From the NCBI GenBank assembly GCA_903881505.1, contig CAIRTM010000120.1:1-58628 (forward strand): DNA of 58,628 nucleotides. The letters run 5' to 3'. The notes under the pieces are model-generated. The model was not told the origin of the DNA and ran no database searches. It saw only the letters and a list, made by a program, of their open reading frames with translations. The first letter of the stretch is position 1. Each line of letters begins with the position of its first letter. Below are positions 35,424 to 42,791 of the stretch, in pieces. The translations under genes and the position numbers were made by a program. The DNA comes from an uncultured delta proteobacterium (GTDB taxonomy: Bacteria; Desulfobacterota; WTBG01; CAIYCZ01; CAIRTM01).

Positions 35424-35449
35424 GGGCTCTGAGGAGCCCCCTGTTTTTT
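35424..35449 (+). terminator. Rho-independent terminator
   Basis: Stem GGGCTC/GAGCCC with TGAG loop, then a run of seven T residues (35443-35449). It immediately follows the integrase relic and probably once terminated it. It also shields the opposing tRNA-Leu. Confidence 0.75.
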
Positions 35450-35464
35450 TGATTTAAAAGAGTG

Positions 35465-35548
35465 TGCCCGGGACGAGAATCGAACTCGTACAGCCTTGCG
35501 GCCGAGGGATTTTAAGTCCCTTGCGTCTACCAGTTCCGCCACCCGGGC
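35465..35548 (-). tRNA. tRNA-Leu (anticodon TAA)
   Basis: Minus-strand class II tRNA, 84 nt without CCA. Acceptor GCCCGGG/CCCGGGC, D-arm TGGCGGAACTGGTAGACGC, anticodon stem AGGGA/TCCCT with loop CTTAAAA (anticodon TAA), long variable arm and T-arm GAGTTCGATTCTC. CCA is not encoded, unlike the other two tRNAs in the window. Confidence 0.94.
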
Positions 35549-35579
35549 GACCTTTGCACGCTGTATTTTCAGGCTAAAA

Positions 35580-35608
35580 GATATAGCGGCTTTGCGGGGG
35601 TATGTCAA
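35580..35608 (-). promoter_or_regulatory. Promoter of tRNA-Leu
   Basis: On the minus strand: consensus -35 TTGACA (35603-35608) and -10 TATATC (35580-35585), spacer 17 bp, about 31 bp before the mature tRNA. Confidence 0.7.
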
Positions 35609-35753
35609 ACGTTGATTTAAGCGAAAAGATTGTATTTACGGGGGATTACTGCTATGATGCCCGAGGCTCGCACGGCGCGCAGGCCGCTGGCATCCCCCCG
35701 GCCGCGCTTGATGACTGCACACGCTTTACGGTGAAACAGGAGTTTGATACTGC

Positions 35754-36323
35754 ATGGATGCTGAACTGAAACGGAAACTGACCGCCCTGCTGCTTGCAAA
35801 ATCATTCCGCTATAATCCTGAGCCGGTTTTCAAACTTGCATCCGGCCGGATGAGCAATTACTACATCGACTGCCGCAAGACGACGCATTCCTGCGCGGGC
35901 AAGCACATCATCGGCAGCCTGATTCTCGACCTGATTGCGGACACGGACGTTCAGGCCGTGGGCGGGTTGACCATGGGCGCGGACCCGATCGCCTGTGCGG
36001 TATCCCATGCGGCCTATGGGCGCGGTCTGGACATTGCCTCGTTTTCAATCCGCAAGGAGCCCAAGGGCCACGGCCTGCAGCAGCAGGTTGAAGGCGATGT
36101 CAAGGCCGGCGACCGCGTCTACATCCTCGAAGACGTGGTGACGACCGGCGGATCGACCATCAAGGCAATCGAGGCCGCGCGCCGCGAAGGCCTTGAGGTG
36201 CTGGGCGTGGTCGCCCTTGTCGACCGCGAGGAAGGCGGCAGGGAGGAAATCCTGAAACATGTGGGCAGCCTGACATCCCTGTGCACGGCATCAGAGCTCC
36301 AAAAGGCCTGCCGGGCGGCATGA
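35754..36323 (+). CDS. pyrE: Orotate phosphoribosyltransferase
   Basis: A 189-residue cytosolic enzyme joining orotate to PRPP to give OMP in pyrimidine synthesis. Visible are FKLASGRMSNYYIDCRKTT near the N-terminus, GGLTMGADPIA in the centre, the flexible-loop segment IRKEPKGHGLQQQVEG, and the PRPP-binding motif VYILEDVVTTGGSTIKAI at about residues 122-139. Length is normal. AGGAG lies about 10 bp before the ATG. It stands alone, with a weak terminator at 36455-36485. Confidence 0.95.
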   Translation: MDAELKRKLTALLLAKSFRYNPEPVFKLASGRMSNYYIDCRKTTHSCAGKHIIGSLILDLIADTDVQAVGGLTMGADPIACAVSHAAYGRGLDIASFSIRKEPKGHGLQQQVEGDVKAGDRVYILEDVVTTGGSTIKAIEAARREGLEVLGVVALVDREEGGREEILKHVGSLTSLCTASELQKACRAA

Positions 36324-36454
36324 CAGGCCGCATGTTCAAGCCGGGGTGGAATGGCGGCCGCATCCTGTGCGGCATACCGGCAGTTTCTGTTTAAGTCCCG
36401 CGTTTCATGTCCGATGGTATACGTGTCTCATACTCCAGGCATACGGGGTAACCA

Positions 36455-36485
36455 TGCCCGGGCCGTTAACGGGGCAGATTTTTTT
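36455..36485 (+). terminator. Possible terminator of pyrE
   Basis: Stem TGCCC/GGGCA (36455-36459 with 36472-36476) whose loop contains the palindrome CCGTTAACGG, followed by seven T residues. The stem is short, so termination may be partial. Confidence 0.4.
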
Positions 36486-36493
36486 AAATTTTT

Positions 36494-36522
36494 TTGACAC
36501 GGCCGCTCTTTGAACTTATATT
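36494..36522 (+). promoter_or_regulatory. Consensus sigma70 promoter of the small orphan gene
   Basis: -35 TTGACA (36494-36499) and -10 TATATT (36517-36522), spacer 17 bp. Transcription would begin near 36529, which rules out any start codon upstream of that point. Confidence 0.75.
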
Positions 36523-36562
36523 TAAAGCGGAAGCACACAGTACGATGACAGGAAAAACCGAT

Positions 36563-36832
36563 ATGCAGCCCTTTGACCGCACGCAGAACGATATAATCGA
36601 CCAGATACGCAAAACCGGCCGCTGCAACAATACGCAGATCGCCATCCTGCTTCCGTCGCTTGTGAACTATATCTTAAAGAACGACAGCAGCCTGGGGGAA
36701 AAACTGGCCCTGCGCTACGGCCAGGACCTGCCGTCCATGCTTGAGGGCCTCGGAACCGAGCTTCTCAGCGGCAGGCAGGATGCTCTGAGCTTTTTTGAGA
36801 TGATGGTATCGAAGACGCACAAGGATAACTAG
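36563..36832 (+). CDS. Small hypothetical protein
   Basis: An 89-residue soluble, mostly helical protein starting MQPFDRTQNDIIDQIRKTG that I do not recognise. The start is chosen by AGGA 9 bp upstream. An ATG at 36545 (six codons longer) is also downstream of the promoter but lacks a Shine-Dalgarno sequence. The stop codon TAG touches the left end of a MITE-like element, so the original C-terminus may have been altered by that insertion. Coding is supported by the strong promoter and the protein-like composition. Confidence 0.55.
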   Translation: MQPFDRTQNDIIDQIRKTGRCNNTQIAILLPSLVNYILKNDSSLGEKLALRYGQDLPSMLEGLGTELLSGRQDALSFFEMMVSKTHKDN

Positions 36833-36997
36833 CAGGCTGTTGAAAAACGCCCATCTGCCGTTCGACAGGCTCACGGCCCCGGGCTTCGCCGAAGGGCCGC
36901 GCTGCACTCATCATTCCTCACTGCGGCGTACGCAAAAGCACTCCTCATTCCTCATGATTTCGCCGCGCCCGGCATCTGTGCGTTTTTGAACAGCCTG
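36833..36997. mobile_element. MITE-like element, copy 1 (165 bp)
   Basis: Terminal inverted repeats CAGGCTGTTGAAAAACG (36833-36849) and its reverse complement with one mismatch (36981-36997). The similarity extends weakly to about 30 bp. Inside are two 16-bp direct repeats with one difference (36905-36920 and 36939-36954). No coding capacity. A shorter relative lies at 44520-44595. Both copies begin directly at the TAG stop of the upstream gene, within the shared sequence CTAGCA. Confidence 0.7.
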
Positions 36998-37083
36998 TAT
37001 AAAACGGCTTTTTAACGCCCTGCTTGAGCACTCCATTGACGTTGAGCTTTTTTCGTAGTGCTTCAAGCCCCCGCCTTTTCAAT

Positions 37084-37596
37084 TCAGCCGCGCTTTTTCA
37101 CGGCTTGCATTTCCCGGAACAGTTTTTCCAGCAGCTTCCGTGCCCGCTCATACAGGCCCGGGAAGCGCGATTCGCGCGGCCCGGCAACGTTGAGCACCGC
37201 CGGGTCATGGGACGCAAGCCATGCGCGGATCAGCCGTATGGCGGATGCGTCTGGTTCGCGGCCGATGTCGACCACCAGCAGGGGTTTTTTATGTTTGGCG
37301 GCCAGCCGTGCGGTCAGGGCGGTGCCTCCCTCGGGCGCTCCGGGGCACAGGATAAGGGTTGCATCGGCATCGAGCACGTTGCGCCTGGTGCGCGCGGCAT
37401 ACACGTTTGTTTTCAGCTCAGCAAGGCGGGTATAGCGCCGCGAAACCGGGCCGTCTTCAGCCAGGCGCCCGCGCGGAATCGAGCCGCCGCAGGCAAGGCC
37501 GCAGGCAATGGCCGCGTCAAGGGCGGCGCGGTCAACGCCGGTCTGCGCGCCGGATATGATTGTACGCGGCCGCATCGGGATGGATTGTCCGGTCAT
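37084..37596 (-). CDS. Putative molybdenum-carrier / cpYpsA-related Rossmann protein
   Basis: A 170-residue soluble protein beginning (after a short lead) RTIISGAQTGVDRAALDAAI, the signature of the molybdenum-cofactor-carrier-like proteins of the SLOG/LOG Rossmann superfamily. It continues with G-G-x-I-P-R-G-R-x-A-E-D-G and LNVAGPRESRFPGL near the C-terminus. The family binds nucleotide-like or cofactor ligands; the true role is unknown. Several in-frame ATGs exist (37620, 37596, 37575) and none has a good Shine-Dalgarno sequence. It lies 62 bp downstream of the PLP decarboxylase gene on the same strand. Confidence 0.72.
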   Translation of the reverse strand: MTGQSIPMRPRTIISGAQTGVDRAALDAAIACGLACGGSIPRGRLAEDGPVSRRYTRLAELKTNVYAARTRRNVLDADATLILCPGAPEGGTALTARLAAKHKKPLLVVDIGREPDASAIRLIRAWLASHDPAVLNVAGPRESRFPGLYERARKLLEKLFREMQAVKKRG

Positions 37597-37658
37597 GGGG
37601 ACGTGCTGGCCACGGCGCACCGCATCAACAATATGCCCGGGCCCGGAAACGGGATACG

Positions 37659-39386
37659 CTATTGCAGGAGCTTTTCAAATTGCTGTTTGTAGTGTCTGGC
37701 GTACAGGTTCAGGCCCATCTTTTCCTGTTTTCTCAAAATCTCTTCAAGGGTTGCCCGGGTGGTAAGCGGATTGACCGTGACCGAGCGCAGCACGACGATC
37801 GGCTGGGGCGCATAGCGCGTGGTGCTCAGCGTGGTGCGTGAAACAAAGGTCGAGTCCTCGGCCCGTATGGCGCGGTGCAGCTCGGTATTGAGCGTGTTCA
37901 GGAGAGCGTTGATCTGTTTTTGCTGCTTCCTGGCTGCAGCCGACCGGCCGTTTTTGCCGATCAGGGCGCGCAGGCGCTCAAGCCCTTCCTGCACATCGCG
38001 GGGCACAAAGCGGAAAACGTGGATGAACAGCTGCGGGTTGTTCATGACCTCGAAGTTGGGCGAGGCGCTGATGAGCTGGTTCAAATCAGCCGTCAGGGTG
38101 AACGCATGGTCAAACAGGATCTGAAAGCCGTCGGTGCCCAGCACTTTCAGCGAGGCCCAGGGCTTGAGCACATCGAATTTGCGCGATCCCTCGAGCGTAA
38201 AGCGGCCCTGGTCGACCGAGCTTTTACGGATAACGTAGCTGGCGGTGTATTTGACGCGCATGAGGTCGCGCTCGTTGCGGAACAGCACCAGGCCCATGGA
38301 CATGGGTGTGTAAAACAGCTTGTGCGTGTCGATGGTGACTGAATCGGCTCGGTCGATGCCGTCGAGCAGGTGGCGGTAGCGGTGCGTCAAAAGCGTTGCG
38401 CCGCCCCAGGCCGCGTCAACATGGTAGTGCGCACCGCATTCGCTGGCGATATCGCGCAGCTGCTTGAGGTCGTCGATGTTGCCGGTTTCGGTGGTTCCGG
38501 CAATACCCACGACCGCCATGATTTTTATTTTTTTCTTTTGCAGCTCGGCGATCCTGCGGCGCAGCTTCGCGCAGTCGACCTGGTTCTCGGCATTGACCGG
38601 AATCCTGACCAGGGAGCGGCTTCCCAGGCCCAGCACGTCCATCGACTTATCAAGGGAATAGTGCGCCAGCTTCGAGACCAGCACCGCGGCACCGCTGCAG
38701 CCGTAGTGTGTGAGCGCAGCCGCGATGCCGTCCCTGCGCACGCCCGCGAATGAGCGCCGGGCAGGAAAGGCCTTTTCGCGCGCGACCCACAAAGCGGTAA
38801 GATTGGCAAGTGTGCCGTCGGAGGCGACATTGCCGAGCGCGATTTCGGGATTTTGAATCGTACGCTTGTAAAACGCCTTTCCGCGGCGGAAGACCAGCTG
38901 ATGCATCCAGGCGAGAAATTCGCGCTCGACGAATGTCGATGCTTTCGCGGTTTCAATTTTTACCTGGTTCTGGTTGAGCGCGGCGATGATCATTTCGATC
39001 AGGATCATGAAATAGGGAATGGCGCTGGTCATGTGGCCGATATAGAAGGGGTTGCCGACCTTGACCGAGTGGCGGATGATCTTTTCCTTGATTTCGTAGA
39101 GAACGTCGACGATCAGCTCGGGATCGGTCGGCGGATCGATGTCGGAGAACAGCTTGGAGAGATCCGGCAGGCTGATGGCCGAGTGGATGCCGCCCTGTTC
39201 CTGGAAAAATTCGCGGATCATGACCAGCAGCGCATCGCCGAATTCGAGGAACTTATCGGGCGTTTCCGGCATGATGAACAGCTTGGACAGGTACTGGATC
39301 GAAGCGATTATCTTTTTTTTTGATTGCAGGCTCGGCGCGAGCACATGGTCGCTGATATCGATGGCAAGCTCTTTGCGGCGTTTCAT
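37659..39386 (-). CDS. panP: PLP-dependent decarboxylase, PanP-like (putative aspartate 1-decarboxylase)
   Basis: A 575-residue group II PLP decarboxylase. Visible are HSVKVGNPFYIGHMTSAIPY, the stacking His in AHYSLDK (about 242), HVDAAWGG with the pyridine-nitrogen Asp (324) and the PLP lysine K356 in TIDTHKLFYTP. The N-terminal region (LAPSLQSKKKIIASIQYLSK) resembles PanP, which replaces PanD for beta-alanine in pantothenate synthesis. Glutamate or other amino acids are alternative substrates. The start ATG at 39386 has AAGGGG just upstream; the frame stays open for 91 more codons but those do not look like protein. Confidence 0.72.
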   Translation of the reverse strand: MKRRKELAIDISDHVLAPSLQSKKKIIASIQYLSKLFIMPETPDKFLEFGDALLVMIREFFQEQGGIHSAISLPDLSKLFSDIDPPTDPELIVDVLYEIKEKIIRHSVKVGNPFYIGHMTSAIPYFMILIEMIIAALNQNQVKIETAKASTFVEREFLAWMHQLVFRRGKAFYKRTIQNPEIALGNVASDGTLANLTALWVAREKAFPARRSFAGVRRDGIAAALTHYGCSGAAVLVSKLAHYSLDKSMDVLGLGSRSLVRIPVNAENQVDCAKLRRRIAELQKKKIKIMAVVGIAGTTETGNIDDLKQLRDIASECGAHYHVDAAWGGATLLTHRYRHLLDGIDRADSVTIDTHKLFYTPMSMGLVLFRNERDLMRVKYTASYVIRKSSVDQGRFTLEGSRKFDVLKPWASLKVLGTDGFQILFDHAFTLTADLNQLISASPNFEVMNNPQLFIHVFRFVPRDVQEGLERLRALIGKNGRSAAARKQQKQINALLNTLNTELHRAIRAEDSTFVSRTTLSTTRYAPQPIVVLRSVTVNPLTTRATLEEILRKQEKMGLNLYARHYKQQFEKLLQ

Positions 39387-39564
39387 GCAACCCCTTTCAG
39401 GCGCAAAAAAACAATGCCTGACAGTATATGCCATTGGGGGGTGGCTGTCAATCGTATTTCTTGAGGAAAAACGATAGGTTTGGAGTATGCGCACCCCGCG
39501 GCGGCATGGCCGGCAGCACGGGCGCTGCCGACGCGGAGGTGACGGCGCAGAGAGTGCCGCCCGG

Positions 39565-39996
39565 CTATCGCTGGTACATGAAAATGCAGGCGCAGTCGCC
39601 GTCAGCCATGGTTGTGAGGATTTTGACTCCGAGCCCTTCAAACGCCAGCGCCATGGCATCCTGGTCGAGTTCGCAGATCACCGTGCAGGGCTTTTCGAAG
39701 CCGAACTCGCGGGCCATGTCCATGAACGGGCAGCGCATGTGCACTTCAAGCGCGGCGTCATGGTCGTTGTTGGATATATCAACCGGATGCATTTCCATGC
39801 CGAAGGATCCGTATACGGGCGCGGCCTTTTTGAAGCCCTCGTAGAGCGTGCAGCCTTCGAAAAACGGGCCCATGTTCTGTTTCTGGCGCTCAGGGTAGCC
39901 TTCCATCATTGCGGCGCGGGCCTTTTTTTTCCCCTGGTCATCAATGAGTTTGCGGTAGTCTGCGAATTTTTTTCTGAACATATCCATGACGTTCAT
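39565..39996 (-). CDS. L-2-amino-thiazoline-4-carboxylic acid hydrolase-like protein
   Basis: A 143-residue soluble protein. The C-terminal half (MRCPFMDMAREFGFEKPCTVICELDQDAM, then TTMADGDCACIFMY) has the Cys and G-D-x-x-C-x-F pattern I associate with the ATC-hydrolase-like family; this is a recollection, not a search. Function in this organism is unknown. The start is supported by a perfect AGGAGG 9 bp before the ATG. Same strand as the PanP-like gene, about 180 bp upstream of it. Confidence 0.55.
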   Translation of the reverse strand: MNVMDMFRKKFADYRKLIDDQGKKKARAAMMEGYPERQKQNMGPFFEGCTLYEGFKKAAPVYGSFGMEMHPVDISNNDHDAALEVHMRCPFMDMAREFGFEKPCTVICELDQDAMALAFEGLGVKILTTMADGDCACIFMYQR

Positions 39997-40303
39997 GGGG
40001 TGGTGCCTCCTGTGTTGAGGTAAAAAAGGTTGCTATCCAAACCATATCAGAAAAAAAAAGCAAAAGAAATGCTTTTTTCGAAGCTGTCTGTGCGCCGGAT
40101 TGACCTGTGCGCTTCTATCCGGTATAATGTGCTGTACCGTAGAGCGACCCGCCTTGCATGCTTACCGCGCTCACGCATCCGTTTGACCGGGTTATTCCTC
40201 CTCACAGTTTCTCACGCTGCGGGATACTCCGTCACATGAGTGGTGTATATCTGCGGACGGGTCATATAATGCAGTAATCATTGTACACATGAGAGGAAGG
40301 CAC
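39997..40303. other. Intergenic between divergent genes
   Basis: Contains the slyD promoter (40100-40128) and a second TATAAT at 40263-40268 without a good -35. No other gene is seen. Confidence 0.4.
40100..40128 (+). promoter_or_regulatory. Sigma70 promoter upstream of slyD
   Basis: -35 TTGACC (40100-40105) and -10 TATAAT (40123-40128), spacer 17 bp. The leader to the slyD start would be about 170 nt. Confidence 0.65.
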
Positions 40304-40804
40304 ATGTCGGATTCAATTAAAGCAGGCGACACGATCAGTGTTGATTACACGGGCAGATTTGACAGCGGCGAGGTGTTTGATACGTCCCGGAACCGGGCAC
40401 CGCTCAAGTTTACGGTCGGGGCCGGGCAGCTTATACCGGGGTTTGACGCTGCCGTGCTCGGCATGCGGCCGGGCGGTAAAAAGACCGTGACCATTCAGCC
40501 TGAAGACGGCTACGGTGCCCATGAGCCGGAGCGCATCATCAAAATGCCGCGCGCCGGCGTACCCGAGGGTATGGACGTGGCGGTCGGCATGGCTGTTCAC
40601 CTGGCGGATCAGCGCGGCAACCCGGTTCCGGCTGTTGTGCAGGACGTGACCGACGAAGATGTCGTGCTGGACCTGAATCATCCGCTGGCAGGCAAGACCC
40701 TGACCTTTGATATCGAGATCCGTGAAACCGGGCTTGAGCCCGACCCGCAGTGCGGTTCCGGCAGCGCTTCCTGCGGAAGCTGCTGCGGCGGTTGCGGCGA
40801 GTAG
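40304..40804 (+). CDS. slyD: SlyD-type FKBP peptidyl-prolyl isomerase
   Basis: A 166-residue cytosolic cis-trans prolyl isomerase and chaperone. The FKBP domain (VDYTGRFDSGEVFDTS, FTVGAGQLIPGFDAAVLGM) is interrupted by the insert-in-flap chaperone domain (about 70-130) and closed by DLNHPLAGKTLTFDIEI. The tail is Cys/Gly-rich with about six cysteines (CGSGSASCGSCCGGCGE), like the metal-binding tail of SlyD that serves nickel delivery. AGGAAGG lies just before the ATG at 40304. The gene faces a rubredoxin-like gene and shares a hairpin with it. Confidence 0.93.
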   Translation: MSDSIKAGDTISVDYTGRFDSGEVFDTSRNRAPLKFTVGAGQLIPGFDAAVLGMRPGGKKTVTIQPEDGYGAHEPERIIKMPRAGVPEGMDVAVGMAVHLADQRGNPVPAVVQDVTDEDVVLDLNHPLAGKTLTFDIEIRETGLEPDPQCGSGSASCGSCCGGCGE

Positions 40805-40838
40805 GCTTCCTGCGTGTATGCTGCCGGCGATTGTGCTC

Positions 40839-40863
40839 CGGACGGCCCGTACAGGGCTGTCCG
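40839..40863. terminator. Shared hairpin between convergent slyD and rubredoxin-like genes
   Basis: CGGACGGCCC (40839-40848) and GGGCTGTCCG (40854-40863) form a 10-bp stem with one G-T pair. It lies between the two stop codons and may stop transcripts from both sides, though it lacks a clear T-tract. Confidence 0.45.
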
Positions 40864-40886
40864 GCAGGCACACATGCCGCGCGTTT

Positions 40887-41000
40887 TCAGTCCTTTATTT
40901 CTTCAAACTGTTCTTTTGAGGCCCCGCAGATCGGACATTCGTCGGGCGGCGTGTCGCCTTCGTGGACATAGCCGCAGATTGTGCATCGCCATTTTTTCAT
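40887..41000 (-). CDS. Rubredoxin-like mini-protein (37 residues)
   Basis: The minus strand encodes MKKWRCTICGYVHEGD, then P-x-E-C-P-I-C-G-A and a short acidic tail. Two CxxC knuckles (C6/C9 and C22/C25) form a rubredoxin-type iron or zinc site. This is the compact rubredoxin-like domain found at the C-terminus of rubrerythrins and as stand-alone proteins. AGGAAGGAG about 7 bp upstream is one of the strongest ribosome-binding sites in the window, which argues that the gene is real and well expressed. The role is probably electron transfer in oxidative-stress defence (inference). Confidence 0.85.
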   Translation of the reverse strand: MKKWRCTICGYVHEGDTPPDECPICGASKEQFEEIKD

Positions 41001-41723
41001 GCCGGTTCTCCTTCCTGTGCAATGTGTTGCGGCGTGAGCCGTTGTGTCTGAACGGAGGTAACCTTACCCTGAATGCCCATGCCGTGTCAAGGCGGCCGGG
41101 AGTCCTTTTTTGCCGTGATTGCCCGCACGCTTTGTGGCGGTTGCGCCGCCGCTGGTTACTGCGATGGCGGCAGGAGCCGTGGAGATGCCTGTTCTTGCAG
41201 TAACCGTTACCCTATCCCCGATATGGACCGGGCAGGAGACCGCCGCAGACAGCCATGCACAGCAGGGCTGTCAGGCAGGCGCGGTGCCAATGATGTGCCG
41301 TTTGCATTGATCCAGGCGTTGTATGCACGCATGGACCGGCATGGTGCCGGCGGCAGCGCCGCGGCTTAATGCGCTGACGCTGCGCATGGTGTCAGGTGTC
41401 GACCGCCTTCATGGACGTGTTTTTTTGCGGTAGAGTTTACCGGGCAAGCGGCACGCCTGCTGCGGTTCATTTCTATGTTTCACACCGCGTACTATTATTT
41501 ATGGTTGACAAAATGCTGTGTTTCTGCCAATTTTTAATAAGTTACGGGCGGTGCAAAAGTTTTGCAGGGCGCATGTCTTTTTGATTCGATTGTCCGGGTG
41601 CAGGGTATCGAGTATCGGGCGGCTTTCCAGGCGCTGACGCCTGTCGGGGCAGGCAGTATGCTCTAAACATATAAACACCCGGATGATTCTGGCCGCAGCT
41701 GTATGAGAGGAGACTTGATCCGC
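41001..41723. other. Long intergenic region without a recognisable gene
   Basis: Over 700 bp with only short, atypical frames. It holds an odd palindrome TGCAAAAGTTTTGCA (41552-41566) and an isolated TTGACA (41505-41510) without a matching -10. Nothing else can be supported; a ncRNA is possible. Confidence 0.4.
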
Positions 41724-42566
41724 ATGAAAGTTGGAAAACTGACATCAGTGGCGATAGCGGCGTTTGCTGTATCGGTTGTGACGGTCATGGGCGCTGAGTT
41801 TCCGGGAAATGATGCCGGCAAAGCGGCAGGTATTGACAGGCCCCCTGTGATCACGAACGGTCCGTTTCTGGGGGCGGGCGGGTGGCCGTTGCTTCCGACT
41901 TCGGCTGAAAAGGCTTTTGTCCTCATGCGGAATCATACGCTGGTCTGGACGTTCAGCGATGATCAGGGCTCGTGCAGCGGCGCCTGCCTGCTTAAGGCCG
42001 AGTATCAGGCAGTCGGCAGCGGCAGATGGACACGGCTTCCGGTCGCCAGCGGGCCGGATCCCGGACTTGCGAGCGTCTCGCTTCCGGTTGAGATTTTGGA
42101 TCGAGATACCAAATACGGTTTCCGGTTTTCTGTGACCGATTGCGCCGGCCAGACCACGCAGTCGGCCGTTTATTATTTCGCGGTCCCGCCTCCTGATAAT
42201 CCTCCGGTCATCGGTGACGGCCCCTTCCTGTCAACAGGACCGTGGCCCGTGCTTGCCCTTTCGCAGTCGAAAGCCGTTGTCGTCAGGCACAACGTACATA
42301 TTCTCTGGAATTTCAGTGACGATTACGTGTCCTGCAGCGGCCTGTGCACGCACCGGGCCCGCTATCGCAGGGTTGGCGAAGAGCAGTGGGTATGGCTTGA
42401 TACTGTCTTGACTGATGAGACGGCAAAGAAAAATGCCTATGTTGAGCTGCCGGTTGAAAAGCTGCAGAACGGCTCCTACATGTTTCGTTTTGACGTGCAG
42501 GATTGCGCCCGCCAGAGAACCGAGTCGCAGACATATTATTTTGATGTCGAAAAACCGCAGACGTGA
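41724..42566 (+). CDS. Secreted protein with two tandem copies of an unnamed ~115-residue domain
   Basis: A 280-residue protein. A signal peptide (about 1-24) is followed by two homologous units. Each starts PPVI-x-x-G-PFL and continues with L/I-x-W-x-FSDD-x-x-SCSG-x-C and A-x-Y-x-x-VG-x-x-x-W. Each ends F-R-F-x-V-x-D-C-A plus a Y-Y-F strand. The layout suggests an Ig/fibronectin-like beta sandwich with a conserved disulphide. I do not recognise the family. AGGAG lies about 11 bp before the ATG at 41724. Upstream of an ABC exporter pair but 225 bp away. Confidence 0.65.
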   Translation: MKVGKLTSVAIAAFAVSVVTVMGAEFPGNDAGKAAGIDRPPVITNGPFLGAGGWPLLPTSAEKAFVLMRNHTLVWTFSDDQGSCSGACLLKAEYQAVGSGRWTRLPVASGPDPGLASVSLPVEILDRDTKYGFRFSVTDCAGQTTQSAVYYFAVPPPDNPPVIGDGPFLSTGPWPVLALSQSKAVVVRHNVHILWNFSDDYVSCSGLCTHRARYRRVGEEQWVWLDTVLTDETAKKNAYVELPVEKLQNGSYMFRFDVQDCARQRTESQTYYFDVEKPQT

Positions 42567-42791
42567 CTGCCTGGTCCGTACGGGAGGCCCTCTGCGGCTG
42601 GCTGCGCAGGGATGCTGCCGCTGCGTTCGTGGCCGGAATGTGTGCCGCTATTCTCCTGATTCCTTCCCCCGCAGCGCAGTATGACTGTTTTTCGATGCGC
42701 CTTTTGCTCACCATGCGCGCATGTCCCCTGAAACCGCAATCCGGACGTATGTTCCCTGCCGGCTGATGTGCGCCGGTCCTGCATCAGGCCC

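Noticed and set aside
35461-35548. Att-site duplication of a tRNA 3' end
   Set aside because: No second copy of the tRNA-Ala 3' end was found in the window, so att sites of the lost element cannot be marked.
41396-41584. Plus-strand frame of 62 codons
   Set aside because: No Shine-Dalgarno sequence, no domain and an atypical composition; it lies in a region with no other coding signal.
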